Assembly (NCBI RefSeq): GCF_028368935.1
Contig: NZ_JAQNDK010000001.1
Location: 1,116,001 to 1,180,000 of the forward strand
DNA from: Sorangium aterium
Lineage (GTDB): Bacteria > Myxococcota_A > Polyangia > Polyangiales > Polyangiaceae
Direction of reading: 5' to 3'
DNA: 64,000 bases
Part shown: in pieces, positions 24,517 to 32,768 of the stretch
Position numbering within the stretch: the stretch's first letter is position 1
How the letters are laid out: each line of letters begins with the position of its first letter
Notes under the pieces: generated by a model
Databases searched by the model: none
Told to the model about the DNA's origin: nothing
What the model saw: the letters and a program-made list of their open reading frames with translations, nothing else
Translations under genes and position numbers: made by a program

Positions 24517-25985
24517 AGATCGTTCCCGCAGTAGGAGAGGTCGAAGCTCTTGTTGCAGATCGGGAAGTCCGAGATCTCGTTGCCGCGCACCGCGAGGGCG
24601 AGCCCCATCCAGTTGCGGAGCGATGGGTCCTGGACTTTGTAATGGACCACCTCGCCGTGCGCGCCGGTCTCGATGCAGTGGACGACCTCTCCCCGAAAGC
24701 CCTCCACGAGCGAAATGGCAAGCTGGTTCGGCGCGAGCTCGCCGATCGATAGCGGCGGATGCTCCCAGTTCGGGTAGAGCGCGATGACGGTCGATATCCA
24801 CGACAGGGACGCTTCGATCTCCGCGATGCGGATACGCGCGCGTGCCCAGCAGTCGCCGTCCGGCAAGACGGCGGGCTGGATGGGCACCACGCTGTACGCC
24901 CCGTGCTCCATGAGGTGGCGCGCGTCGAGCTCGATCCCCGAGGCGCGCGCGGCCAGCCCGACGAGCCCGAGCTCCCGCGCTTGCGCGGTCGTCAACGTTC
25001 CCGTGGAACGCAGCCGGTGCTGAACCGTTCGTGCCATGAGAAAGCAATCGTTGATGATCGGCAGATCTGCTTGAAGCAGCTCGAGGTTCGCGCGAATGTC
25101 GCGCAGCGTCTCCGGCGGCAGCCGCATCCGGACTCCGCCGGGACGTAGCGCTCCTCTGCCGAAGCGGCTGCCACACAGCCGCATCATCGTGTTGATCGCC
25201 GTGGTTCGGAGCCGGCCGTAGGTCGTCGCTCCCTGCAGAAATCCGACATCCGCCGCCATCCCGGCGAGCCCCGAGAGGTGCATCGCGACCCGCTCGAGCT
25301 CGAGAGCGACCGCCCGGGCGAGCTCGGTTTCGCCGTCCAGCTGGCATCCCGCGAGGCCCTCGAGGGCGGAGCAGTACGCCCATGCGTGAGCGACGCTGGT
25401 ATCTCCCGCGATGGTCTCGATGAGCGGGGTCAGGCTCCGCGGATCACGCTCGAGGAGCCGACGTTCGACGCCACGGTGCTGATAACCGAGGTGGATCTCC
25501 AGGTGATGCACCTGCTCCCCGAGGCACATGAAACGAAAGGAGCCGGGCTCGATCACCCCGGCATGGATGGGGCCGACAGCGACCTCGTGCACCTCCTTCC
25601 CTTCAATCTTGTAGAATGGGTGCGAGCGCATCGCCGATTGCTCCTGCCCCTCGTAGCGGATCGGCTTGAGCCACGGATGTCCGGCGATTCGCACGCCGGT
25701 CTGCTCGTGGAGCTCGCGCTCGAAGCAGTGAAGCGCGGCGTGCTCTGTCGTCATCTCGTGGTACCCGCGCTCCGGGGCCACCTCGGTCCTCGAGACGCGC
25801 AGGGAACGGTCCGACGCCTGAAGAACCGCCGTGATCGCGACGCGGTCGAGGTCGCGCCTGCCGACCAGCGTGACCACACGCATGTCCGCGCGGAGCTGCT
25901 TCAAGAGATCTTCGCGCCACGGCCCCGGCTCGAGCCTCGGGATCGCGTCCACGGCGACCTGGTGGGCGGTCATCGATGCCTTCAC
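24513..25985 (-). CDS. Ehr complex large subunit (HyfG/NuoCD-like) without Ni-Fe ligands
   Basis: A 490-residue protein: NuoC-like domain (~30-150) fused to a NuoD/hydrogenase large-subunit domain (HLGYQHRGVERRL at ~165). Where Ni-Fe enzymes have RxCGxC this has IAGDTSVAH (Ala193, Thr196). At the C-terminus DPCxxC is replaced by DLSYCG (Ser484, Gly487). All four Ni ligands are gone, so it cannot be a Ni-Fe hydrogenase, and no C-terminal processing site follows. The GTG start at 25985 overlaps the previous stop (GTGA). It belongs to the energy-converting-hydrogenase-related (Ehr) group, whose reaction is unknown. Confidence 0.87.
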   Translation of the reverse strand: MKASMTAHQVAVDAIPRLEPGPWREDLLKQLRADMRVVTLVGRRDLDRVAITAVLQASDRSLRVSRTEVAPERGYHEMTTEHAALHCFERELHEQTGVRIAGHPWLKPIRYEGQEQSAMRSHPFYKIEGKEVHEVAVGPIHAGVIEPGSFRFMCLGEQVHHLEIHLGYQHRGVERRLLERDPRSLTPLIETIAGDTSVAHAWAYCSALEGLAGCQLDGETELARAVALELERVAMHLSGLAGMAADVGFLQGATTYGRLRTTAINTMMRLCGSRFGRGALRPGGVRMRLPPETLRDIRANLELLQADLPIINDCFLMARTVQHRLRSTGTLTTAQARELGLVGLAARASGIELDARHLMEHGAYSVVPIQPAVLPDGDCWARARIRIAEIEASLSWISTVIALYPNWEHPPLSIGELAPNQLAISLVEGFRGEVVHCIETGAHGEVVHYKVQDPSLRNWMGLALAVRGNEISDFPICNKSFDLSYCGNDL

Positions 25986-27418
25986 GGCCCCTCCAAGCAA
26001 CCAGCCACCTGCGCGAGCAGCGAGTTGATGGGCGGCGGGATGTAGACGCCCAGCACCACCAGCGCGACGAGGAACCCGAGCTTGGGCAGAGCGACCGGCA
26101 GCGTCTGCCGAGGCCAGCTGCGCTGCCTCGTGGGTTCACCCCAGATCATCGGAAACACCGCTCGCCCCGTCGCCACGAACGTCATCGTGATCAGCACGCA
26201 GAAGGCGGCGAAGACGAGCATCTGCCCCGAGCCGACGAGGGCAGACAGGATCAGGAGCTCTCCGAGAAAGCTGCCGAACGGCGGAAAGCCGAGCAGCGCG
26301 AAGGTGCCGACCATCAAGAACCCGCCGCTGTACGGGAGGTCCTCGATGAGGCCCGATATCGCGCGCGTGTCCTTGGTACGATAATGAGCCTTGATCGTGC
26401 CCGCCGTGAGGAAGAGGATCGCCTTGATGAAGGCGTTGCTCAGGACATAGAGCAGAAGTCCGTAGGACGCCGACTTGCCGACGCCGAGGCCGATCGCGAT
26501 CACTCCGGCATGGTTGATCGACGCATAAGCGATGAGGCGCTTCAGGTTGCGGGTCGCTATGATGCCGACCGTCGACACGACCACCGAGACGATGCCCATC
26601 GTGAGGAGCTCGCCTTCCAAGAGCGCCGCGTGGGTCGGTCGGACCACCTGAACGACGCGGAGCAGCGCGACGAGAACGCAGTTGAACTGGACGGCGCCGA
26701 GGAGCGCCGCGACGGCCGGCGGGGCCTCGTCGTAGGCCTCCGGGAGCCAGCTGTACATCGGCGCGAGGCCCAGCTTGGTGCCCAGCCCGAGGAGCGCCAG
26801 CGCGGCCCCGAGCTTCGTCCAGTGGTTCACCGGGATCGCGGAAGGCTCGAGGAGGCGATCGAGGAAGAACGTCGGAGCCTGGCCGCCGGCTTCGAGCCCG
26901 CGCCCCAGGCAGATGAAGCCGACGAGGAGCACGCCGAGCCCGACGGACGAGAAGAGCAAATAGCGCCATGACGCTCGATGGGACGCCGGTACGCCGGGTC
27001 GCACGATGAGGGGCGCGGCCGCGAGGGTGGTCGCCTCGAGCGCGATCCAGAGCAACACCAGGTGATTCGCGATAAGCACCGTGTTGGCTGCAGCCAGGAA
27101 CAACAGCGCCAGCCACACGAACCGCGCGATGTCCTGGCGGAGCGCCGGGGTCGTGTACACCCGATGCATCACGTACAGGGAGATGCCGAGGAAGATCGAG
27201 TCCACGACGGTCATGAAGAGCCGTGAAGTCGCGTCCAGGCGAAAGAATCCGCCGAGAGAGCCCGGGACGTCGGGGGGCATCGCGGCTCCCATGATCGCGA
27301 GGGCCGTCGTTATCGCGGAGGCGCCGACAAGGACCAGCGTGGCTCGTTCGCGGGCGGCGCGCGCGATGAGCGCCACGGATGCGAGCGCTGGAAGCAGGAC
27401 GAGGGCGATCGTGCTCAT
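25982..27418 (-). CDS. Ehr complex membrane subunit, HyfF/NuoN-like antiporter
   Basis: A 478-residue polytopic antiporter-type subunit (~14 helices). The TM5 Glu is kept in LLWIALEATTLAAA and the TM7 Lys in GLGTKLGLAPMYSWLPEAY. The TM8 position (LGAVQFNCVLVALLR) has no lysine. It probably pumps ions when the hydrophilic arm transfers electrons. The start overlaps the preceding gene's stop by 4 bp and its stop overlaps the next start, so it is tightly coupled within the six-gene unit. Confidence 0.87.
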   Translation of the reverse strand: MSTIALVLLPALASVALIARAARERATLVLVGASAITTALAIMGAAMPPDVPGSLGGFFRLDATSRLFMTVVDSIFLGISLYVMHRVYTTPALRQDIARFVWLALLFLAAANTVLIANHLVLLWIALEATTLAAAPLIVRPGVPASHRASWRYLLFSSVGLGVLLVGFICLGRGLEAGGQAPTFFLDRLLEPSAIPVNHWTKLGAALALLGLGTKLGLAPMYSWLPEAYDEAPPAVAALLGAVQFNCVLVALLRVVQVVRPTHAALLEGELLTMGIVSVVVSTVGIIATRNLKRLIAYASINHAGVIAIGLGVGKSASYGLLLYVLSNAFIKAILFLTAGTIKAHYRTKDTRAISGLIEDLPYSGGFLMVGTFALLGFPPFGSFLGELLILSALVGSGQMLVFAAFCVLITMTFVATGRAVFPMIWGEPTRQRSWPRQTLPVALPKLGFLVALVVLGVYIPPPINSLLAQVAGCLEGP

Positions 27419-28047
27419 AGCGTGGGCCCCTCCACGGCGCCCTCGGGCTGCGCGGCGGTGCTCGCGCCGAGCATCTTGAGATACCAGCGATAGAGCGCGA
27501 TCGTCACGGCGACGACGGCGACCTGACCGAGCTGAACGGCGAGCATGTCGTGCTCGTGCGCGCCGCCGAGCTCGAATAGAGCGATCGCGTTCTCGACGCG
27601 AAGAACACCCACCATCTGGCTGAACGGACCGGATTGCGTCGATAGCACGAGGAAGCCGAGCAGCACCCCCGCTGCAGCCACCGCGACGAGCGTTCGCTGC
27701 TCTCCGTGCTCGGGGACGAGCGACTCGGAGAAGTTGAAGGCGAGGAGGACGATGCCGAGGGCGATCGTCCAGGAGAGGAGGTTCGGCGAGATGACGTCGT
27801 TGCGCCGGGGCGCGTTCTGCGACCGAAGCACGCGGTAGAGCGCGATCGGCGCGGCGAGCCCGCGCAGGAGGACCAGATCGCCCAGGGTGACCCAGTCACT
27901 CACGGCGTCGAGCTCCGGATTCAGGCGGTACGCCACCCACGCCATCAAGAACCCTTGGCAGGACAGGCCGAGCAGGCTCGTCCGCCACGTCGCGACGAAC
28001 AGGGGGATGAGCAGCACGCCGAGCAGCGTATTCAAGAGGGGGCTCAT
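27415..28047 (-). CDS. Ehr complex membrane subunit, HyfE-like
   Basis: A 210-residue hydrophobic protein with about six membrane spans (LLNTLLGVLLIPLFVATW, LLSWTIALGIVLLAFNF). It contains the HyfE-type segment GVLRVENAIALFELGGAHEH, where conserved Glu residues sit in a helix like that of NuoK. It presumably links the antiporter subunits to the hydrophilic arm. ATG 28047 overlaps the stop of the NuoH-like gene by 4 bp. Confidence 0.82.
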   Translation of the reverse strand: MSPLLNTLLGVLLIPLFVATWRTSLLGLSCQGFLMAWVAYRLNPELDAVSDWVTLGDLVLLRGLAAPIALYRVLRSQNAPRRNDVISPNLLSWTIALGIVLLAFNFSESLVPEHGEQRTLVAVAAAGVLLGFLVLSTQSGPFSQMVGVLRVENAIALFELGGAHEHDMLAVQLGQVAVVAVTIALYRWYLKMLGASTAAQPEGAVEGPTL

Positions 28048-28967
28048 TCGGGGCCCCCCGCCCGCCACACGGTCGCGAGGAGCGCGACCGAGCCAGCGGC
28101 GAGCGCGATGACGATGTACTGGGGAACCGAGCGTAGCTTCAGCCGGGCTACCAGGGATTCGATCGTTCCAATCACGACGCCGGCCGCGAGGGTCAAGGCG
28201 AGGTTCGCGGCGGCGCAGGCCGCGCCGCCGGAGCCCGCCCACGGATTGAGGAGCGTCGCGACGATGGACGCGCCGACGAAGAGCTTGATCGCGGAGCCGA
28301 GGTGGATGCACGCGAGATCCGGGCCGCTGTGGTCGAGGATCATGACCTCATGCACCATCGTGAGCTCGAGGTGGGTCGTCGGGTCGTCGACGGGCATGCG
28401 CGCCGCCTCGACCTGAAGCACGATGAGCATCGCCACGACCGCGGCGCCCCAGACGAGCGCGGGTGCGCCGGCGTGGAGGTGCGGCGCCAGCGCCTCGTGC
28501 AGGGTGCGTCGGCCCCCGACGAGGCTCAGCGCGCCGGTGACGAGGAACAGCGCCGGCTCGAGGAGCGACGAGAAGACAGCCTCCCGCGCTGCGCCCATCC
28601 CCTCGAAGGAGCTCCCCGTATCGAGCGCGGCGAGCATGATGGCGACGCGGCCCAGCCCCCACACGTACGCGAACCACACGAAATCGAGCTGGAACGACGC
28701 GAGGGGCGTCGAACCGAGGAGAGGCGCGATGAGGGCGGAGCCCACCGCGGTCGCGAGGAACACGTACGGCGCGACCCGGAACAGCGGTGTCGTCGTCGTG
28801 CTGTAGACAGACGATTTCCGAAAGAGCCGCCTCACGTCATGGACGAGCTGAAGGACCGGCGGTCCCTTGCGCCCGGACCAGAGCGACTTCACGCGGTTGA
28901 TCACGCCGGTGAGGACGAACGGCATGACGACGAGCACGGCGACGTTCGCGAGGCGGGTGAGCATCAT
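28044..28967 (-). CDS. Ehr complex membrane anchor, HyfC/NuoH-like
   Basis: A 307-residue NuoH-family protein with about eight helices. The loop WSGRKGPPVLQLVHDVRRLF and the segment DDPTTHLELTMVHEVMILDH are diagnostic of the HyfC/HycD/NuoH group (in hydrogenases DDPxTHLELTMxHE). In complex I this subunit forms the quinone chamber; in membrane hydrogenases it docks the large subunit. The ATG at 28967 overlaps the preceding stop by 4 bp. Confidence 0.9.
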   Translation of the reverse strand: MMLTRLANVAVLVVMPFVLTGVINRVKSLWSGRKGPPVLQLVHDVRRLFRKSSVYSTTTTPLFRVAPYVFLATAVGSALIAPLLGSTPLASFQLDFVWFAYVWGLGRVAIMLAALDTGSSFEGMGAAREAVFSSLLEPALFLVTGALSLVGGRRTLHEALAPHLHAGAPALVWGAAVVAMLIVLQVEAARMPVDDPTTHLELTMVHEVMILDHSGPDLACIHLGSAIKLFVGASIVATLLNPWAGSGGAACAAANLALTLAAGVVIGTIESLVARLKLRSVPQYIVIALAAGSVALLATVWRAGGPE

Positions 28968-30940
28968 CGGCCGACCCCTCCGACGACCATCGCGCCGATG
29001 ATGACGAGCGCCACGAGCCCTGCGGCGAACGCGAAGCGCGGCTGCTCTGGGATGCGGTCAAAGGCTTGAGCGATGAAGTTCTCTCCGTGCCCGAGCACCT
29101 CGAACATGCGTCGCTCGACGGCGTCGACATGGTGCGTCGACAGATGGCCGGGCTGCTGCGGGAACGGCCCCTCGGGCAGCCGCTCCCTTCGAAGCGACGG
29201 CAAGAAGGATGCGAAGAACCGCGTGAATTGCTCGGAGAACGAGCTCCCCGTGTACTGCATGCGAGAGGAGGTGGCGGTGGTTCCACACCCCCACGTGACG
29301 CTTCGCCGCGCCGCTCGACCTCGACGCCAGCCGATCACGCCGGCGACGAGCAAGGCGCCGGCGAGCGCGCGGCTCGCCCACGCGAGCGGAGCGAGCAGGG
29401 CCGGCAGCGTGCTCGCGCTGGACTCGATGGGAAAGAGCCTCAGCGCGGCGCCTATCGCTGCGATGCCCAGGTCTGGAGCCACGCCGATGGCGACCACGAG
29501 CGCGGCGTGGATCACCATGGGCCAGAGCATCGAACCCGGCGCGTCCTCGCCGACGTGGAGCCCTGGCTCCCGAGGCACGCCGAGGAACGTGAGCCCGAAG
29601 GCCCTTGTCATCGACAGCGCGCTCACCGCGCCGACGAACGCCAGGGCCGCCGCCGCTGCGATGGTCACCACGCTGCCTTGACTGGAAGGCGCGCGCCCTG
29701 CGAGGAGCCCGGCGTAGATCAGGAACTCGCTGACGAAGCCGTTGAGCGGCGGGAGCGCGGAGATGGCCAGGGATCCGATGAGGAAGAGGATGGATGTCCG
29801 CGGGAGACGCCTCGCGAGCCCGCCGAGCCGCTCGAGATCGACGGTGTGCGCAGCCCGGTAGATCGCTCCAGCGGCGTAGAACAGAAGGCACTTGAACAGC
29901 GCGTGATTCAGGACGTGCAGGAGGCCGCCGCCGAAGCCGCACACGGTCAGCGCAGGGACTCCCCAGGCCCATCCCAGGTATCCCACCCCGAAGCCCATCG
30001 CTGCGATGCCGACGTTCTCTGTCGACGAGTACCCGAGCAGGCGCTTCAGATCGCGCTCGGCGGACGTGGAGAGGACGCCGAAGAACGCGGAGAGCGCGCC
30101 GAAGCCGAGCACGCTCCATCCCATCCACTCGTCGGGTCGTCCCATGAGCAGCGTGAAGCGGAGAAAGGCAAAGAGACCGGCCTTGTGGATCACGCCGGAC
30201 ATGAGCGCCGAGATGTGCGCCGGCGCCGCGGAGTGGGCTCGGGGAAGCCACGTGTGAAACGGAAAAAACGCGGATTTCAGCGCGAACGACGCCCCGAGGA
30301 GCAGGAAGAGCGTCCCCCGCGTCGGATCCTGGCTCGACAGGAATTTGCCGAACACGGCGAAGTCCATGGAGTCGGTCTTGCTGTGGAGCAGCATGAACGC
30401 CGCGACAAGGACGAAGAGCCCGACATGGGTTGAGATGAGATAGTTGAAGCCGGCAAAGCGGATCTTCTGGTTTCGGTAGTCCCAGATGACGAGCAGCCAC
30501 GCTGCGAGGGCGGCGATCTCCCATCCCAGCAAGAACACGAGGGCGTTCTGCACCGAGTAGATCAGCACGAAGGACAGGGCGACCATGTTCAAGAGAGCGA
30601 AGTGGGAGCCGCCGTTCCTCCCTCGATCGAAGTAGGGGCGGAGGTATCCGACGGCGTAGATCGTTCCGAGCAGCGTCATCGGGAGGGACCACGCGAGGAA
30701 GAACGCTCCGAGCGCGTCGACGCGAAACGCCATGCTGTCGATGGGCGTCGGCCAGGGCCACACGATCTCCAGAGCCTCGCCGCCTCGAAGGAGGGGGGCG
30801 ACCCTCGCGAGCACGAGCGCTGCGGCGATCGCTTGCGAGGCGATCGCCGCAGCGCTTCGCGCGCCGTTCGAGCGCAGGCCCAGCGAGAGCGCCGCCCCGA
30901 CGAGCAGCACGGGCACGCTGAGAAGCAGGGATCCCGTCAC
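28964..30940 (-). CDS. Ehr complex membrane subunit, HyfB/NuoL-like antiporter
   Basis: First gene of the six-gene Ehr operon; 658 residues with ~15 membrane helices. Key ion-path residues are intact: Glu in VFLLGWEIAALAAWLL, Lys in FALKSAFFPFHTWLPRAH, and His-Lys in SGVIHKAGLFAFLRF. The antiporter family (HyfB, MrpA, NuoL) uses these to move protons or sodium. The C-terminal ~90 residues include polar stretches and a final helix. The start ATG is at 30940; a receiver-like gene lies 79 bp upstream on the same strand. Confidence 0.88.
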   Translation of the reverse strand: MTGSLLLSVPVLLVGAALSLGLRSNGARSAAAIASQAIAAALVLARVAPLLRGGEALEIVWPWPTPIDSMAFRVDALGAFFLAWSLPMTLLGTIYAVGYLRPYFDRGRNGGSHFALLNMVALSFVLIYSVQNALVFLLGWEIAALAAWLLVIWDYRNQKIRFAGFNYLISTHVGLFVLVAAFMLLHSKTDSMDFAVFGKFLSSQDPTRGTLFLLLGASFALKSAFFPFHTWLPRAHSAAPAHISALMSGVIHKAGLFAFLRFTLLMGRPDEWMGWSVLGFGALSAFFGVLSTSAERDLKRLLGYSSTENVGIAAMGFGVGYLGWAWGVPALTVCGFGGGLLHVLNHALFKCLLFYAAGAIYRAAHTVDLERLGGLARRLPRTSILFLIGSLAISALPPLNGFVSEFLIYAGLLAGRAPSSQGSVVTIAAAAALAFVGAVSALSMTRAFGLTFLGVPREPGLHVGEDAPGSMLWPMVIHAALVVAIGVAPDLGIAAIGAALRLFPIESSASTLPALLAPLAWASRALAGALLVAGVIGWRRGRAARRSVTWGCGTTATSSRMQYTGSSFSEQFTRFFASFLPSLRRERLPEGPFPQQPGHLSTHHVDAVERRMFEVLGHGENFIAQAFDRIPEQPRFAFAAGLVALVIIGAMVVGGVGR

Positions 30941-31019
30941 CTTGCTGTCCTCCCGCGACGTCCGATGGCGCGTCGCGCTGCGCCAGGAGGAGATGAATGC
31001 AGGCGAGCCGTTGAAGCAA

Positions 31020-31415
31020 TCATATGGACCTCGGATGAGCGTGGGCGCGAAGAGCGTCGAGGAGGTTCCAGCCGAACGCCGGCTTCGGCAGCACCATGGG
31101 TGGCAAGGAGTGGCCGTCCGGCCCCAGCGCGGAGCGAAAGGACTGTGGTGTGCCCGTCACGAGGAGGATGAGGAGCTTCGGTCGCGCGCTCCGCAGCGAC
31201 GTGATGAACGTCACGATGTCGCCGGGATCGAAGTCGTCGGGAAACAGGACCAGAGCGGTGGTCGCGGGCACCATCCTGTCCGCGTCGTTCAATGTCCTCG
31301 TGCCGTTCGACGCAATCCCGGCCTGGCTGAAGTAGGCATGAAGCGCGTCGATCGTCTCGGGATTGTCCGCGACGACGGCGACGTGGAGCGACCTGGCGGA
31401 GGGGCGGTTTGCCAT
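31020..31415 (-). CDS. Response-regulator receiver-like protein
   Basis: A 131-residue single-domain protein from ATG 31415 (MANRPSARSLHVAVVADNP). The alternating beta/alpha pattern and LPKP (conserved Lys-Pro of receivers) support a CheY-like fold. LVTG fits the conserved Thr strand. The phospho-acceptor Asp expected after strand 3 is unclear (LVLFPDDFD: either Pro at the exact position or a shifted Asp), so it may be a pseudo-receiver. It is just upstream of the Ehr operon on the same strand and may be co-transcribed. Confidence 0.62.
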   Translation of the reverse strand: MANRPSARSLHVAVVADNPETIDALHAYFSQAGIASNGTRTLNDADRMVPATTALVLFPDDFDPGDIVTFITSLRSARPKLLILLVTGTPQSFRSALGPDGHSLPPMVLPKPAFGWNLLDALRAHAHPRSI

Positions 31416-31761
31416 GGCTGCCCGGGCGTGTAGCAAGCCGGGGGCCGCCTCGTGAAAGGCGCAAAAACCTCGAGTACGCGCCTGGTGGGACGGGAGAGCT
31501 GACGACCCTCTCGGAGGGCAGTGCCACAAAACGACAGATTGACGCAGGAAACGGCGACATCTGCCGTGACTTTCGTCATGGGTAGGTCGCCTTTTGACGC
31601 GATGGCGCCTACTTGACGCGATGGCGCCTACTTGACGCTCCGAACGCCAGCCAGCGGAGGAATCGTCATGCCGAGCTCGACGCCGTCGGAGCGCGCCGCT
31701 CGCCCGGGGTTGACCGCTTGCTCAGAGCGTCCGATCCGGGGGTCCCTGCTTCGCGCCGCGG
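31416..31761. other. Intergenic stretch with short tandem repeat
   Basis: A stretch of about 346 bp between the MazG stop and the receiver gene start, both on the minus strand. Apart from the 19-bp repeat at 31594-31639 I see no convincing gene. A plus-strand reading frame here has poor composition. Promoters for the receiver/Ehr unit should lie here. Confidence 0.6.
31594..31639. repeat. 19-bp tandem repeat, two full copies plus a part
   Basis: TTGACGCGATGGCGCCTAC occurs at 31594-31612 and 31613-31631, followed by TTGACGC. Copies are identical. Each begins with a TTGAC that resembles a -35 box. Confidence 0.85.
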
Positions 31762-32616
31762 TCAGGTCCGCCGCTCGCCGCGCTTGGCCTCGTCCCAGTA
31801 GCCGTCGAGCTCCTCCAGCGTGAGCGTGTCGCGCGACGCCTTGACGGGCCAGCCCCCGTGCCGCTCGACGACCCGCCGCTCGACATGCTCGAAGCGCCGG
31901 GTGAACTTGTCGATCGTCCGGCGCAGCGCCCCCTCCGCGTCGACGCCGGCGTGGCGCGCCAGGTTTCCGAGCGCGAAGAGCACGTCGCCGAGCTCCTCCT
32001 CGATCGCGGCGGGATCGCCGCTATCGAGGGCCCTATCGAGCTCTCCGATCTCCTCGTCCACCTTCGCGCGCGAACCCCGCGCGTCCGGCCAATCGAAGCC
32101 CACGCGCGCGACCTTCTCGCCTACCCGCTGCGCCCGGGTCAGCGCCGGCAGGCTGCGGGGAACGCCGCCGAGCACGCCGCGGTCCTTGCCCTGGCTCGCC
32201 CGCTCGGCCGCCTTGATGCGCTCCCAGTTCTGGAGCACCTCGTCGGCGTTCTCGGCGCTCTCGTCCGCGAACACGTGCGGGTGGCGCCGCACGAGCTTCT
32301 CGCAGATCGCCGCGATCACGTCGTCCGGCCCGAACGCCCCCTCGGCCCGGGCGAGCTCGGCCTGGAAGACGACCTGGAGCAGGAGATCGCCGAGCTCGGC
32401 GCACAGCTCCTTGCGGTCGCCGCCGTCGATGGCGTCGATGACCTCGCACGCCTCCTCGAGCACGTAGCGCCGGAGCGTCGCGAAGCTCTGCTCGCGATCC
32501 CAGGGACATCCGTCGGGCGCGAGGAGCCGCTGCATCAGCTCGACCATGCGCGGAAACGTACGACCGGCCTGCTCGGGGAGCGGCGGAGCCTCCACGGGCT
32601 CGAAGGAACGAGGCAT
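31762..32616 (-). CDS. mazG: Nucleoside triphosphate pyrophosphohydrolase MazG
   Basis: Hydrolyses (d)NTPs to NMP and pyrophosphate, and in E. coli MazG lowers ppGpp-linked stress and cleans aberrant nucleotides. The 284 residues contain two MazG domains. The first has CPWDREQSFATLRRYVLEEACE and ELGDLLLQVVFQAELA (the EExxE-12-28-ExxD metal site). The second is in EIGELDRALDSGD and EEELGDVLFALGNLARH. Length and order match E. coli MazG. Single gene. Confidence 0.92.
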   Translation of the reverse strand: MPRSFEPVEAPPLPEQAGRTFPRMVELMQRLLAPDGCPWDREQSFATLRRYVLEEACEVIDAIDGGDRKELCAELGDLLLQVVFQAELARAEGAFGPDDVIAAICEKLVRRHPHVFADESAENADEVLQNWERIKAAERASQGKDRGVLGGVPRSLPALTRAQRVGEKVARVGFDWPDARGSRAKVDEEIGELDRALDSGDPAAIEEELGDVLFALGNLARHAGVDAEGALRRTIDKFTRRFEHVERRVVERHGGWPVKASRDTLTLEELDGYWDEAKRGERRT

Positions 32617-32768
32617 GCCGTGCTACTAGCGCAAACCACCCCCGCTCCGGAAGCATGAGCATGAGGAAGAGGAGATGATGCAGGGCGCGCTATCGCAGAG
32701 CGTCATCCTGGCTTCCAAGGCCGTAGCATGAGAAAAATACGGAGGGCATCGAGGCTCCGCCGACGAGG

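Noticed and set aside
24513-25985. Calling this a Ni-Fe hydrogenase large subunit
   Set aside because: Neither RxCGxC nor DPCxxC is present, so a hydrogenase label would be misleading.
23764-30940. Calling the cluster part of respiratory complex I
   Set aside because: Subunit order B-C-E-F-G-(HI) and the HyfE-like gene match hydrogenase-4/Ehr; NuoA, J, K, E, F and G are missing.
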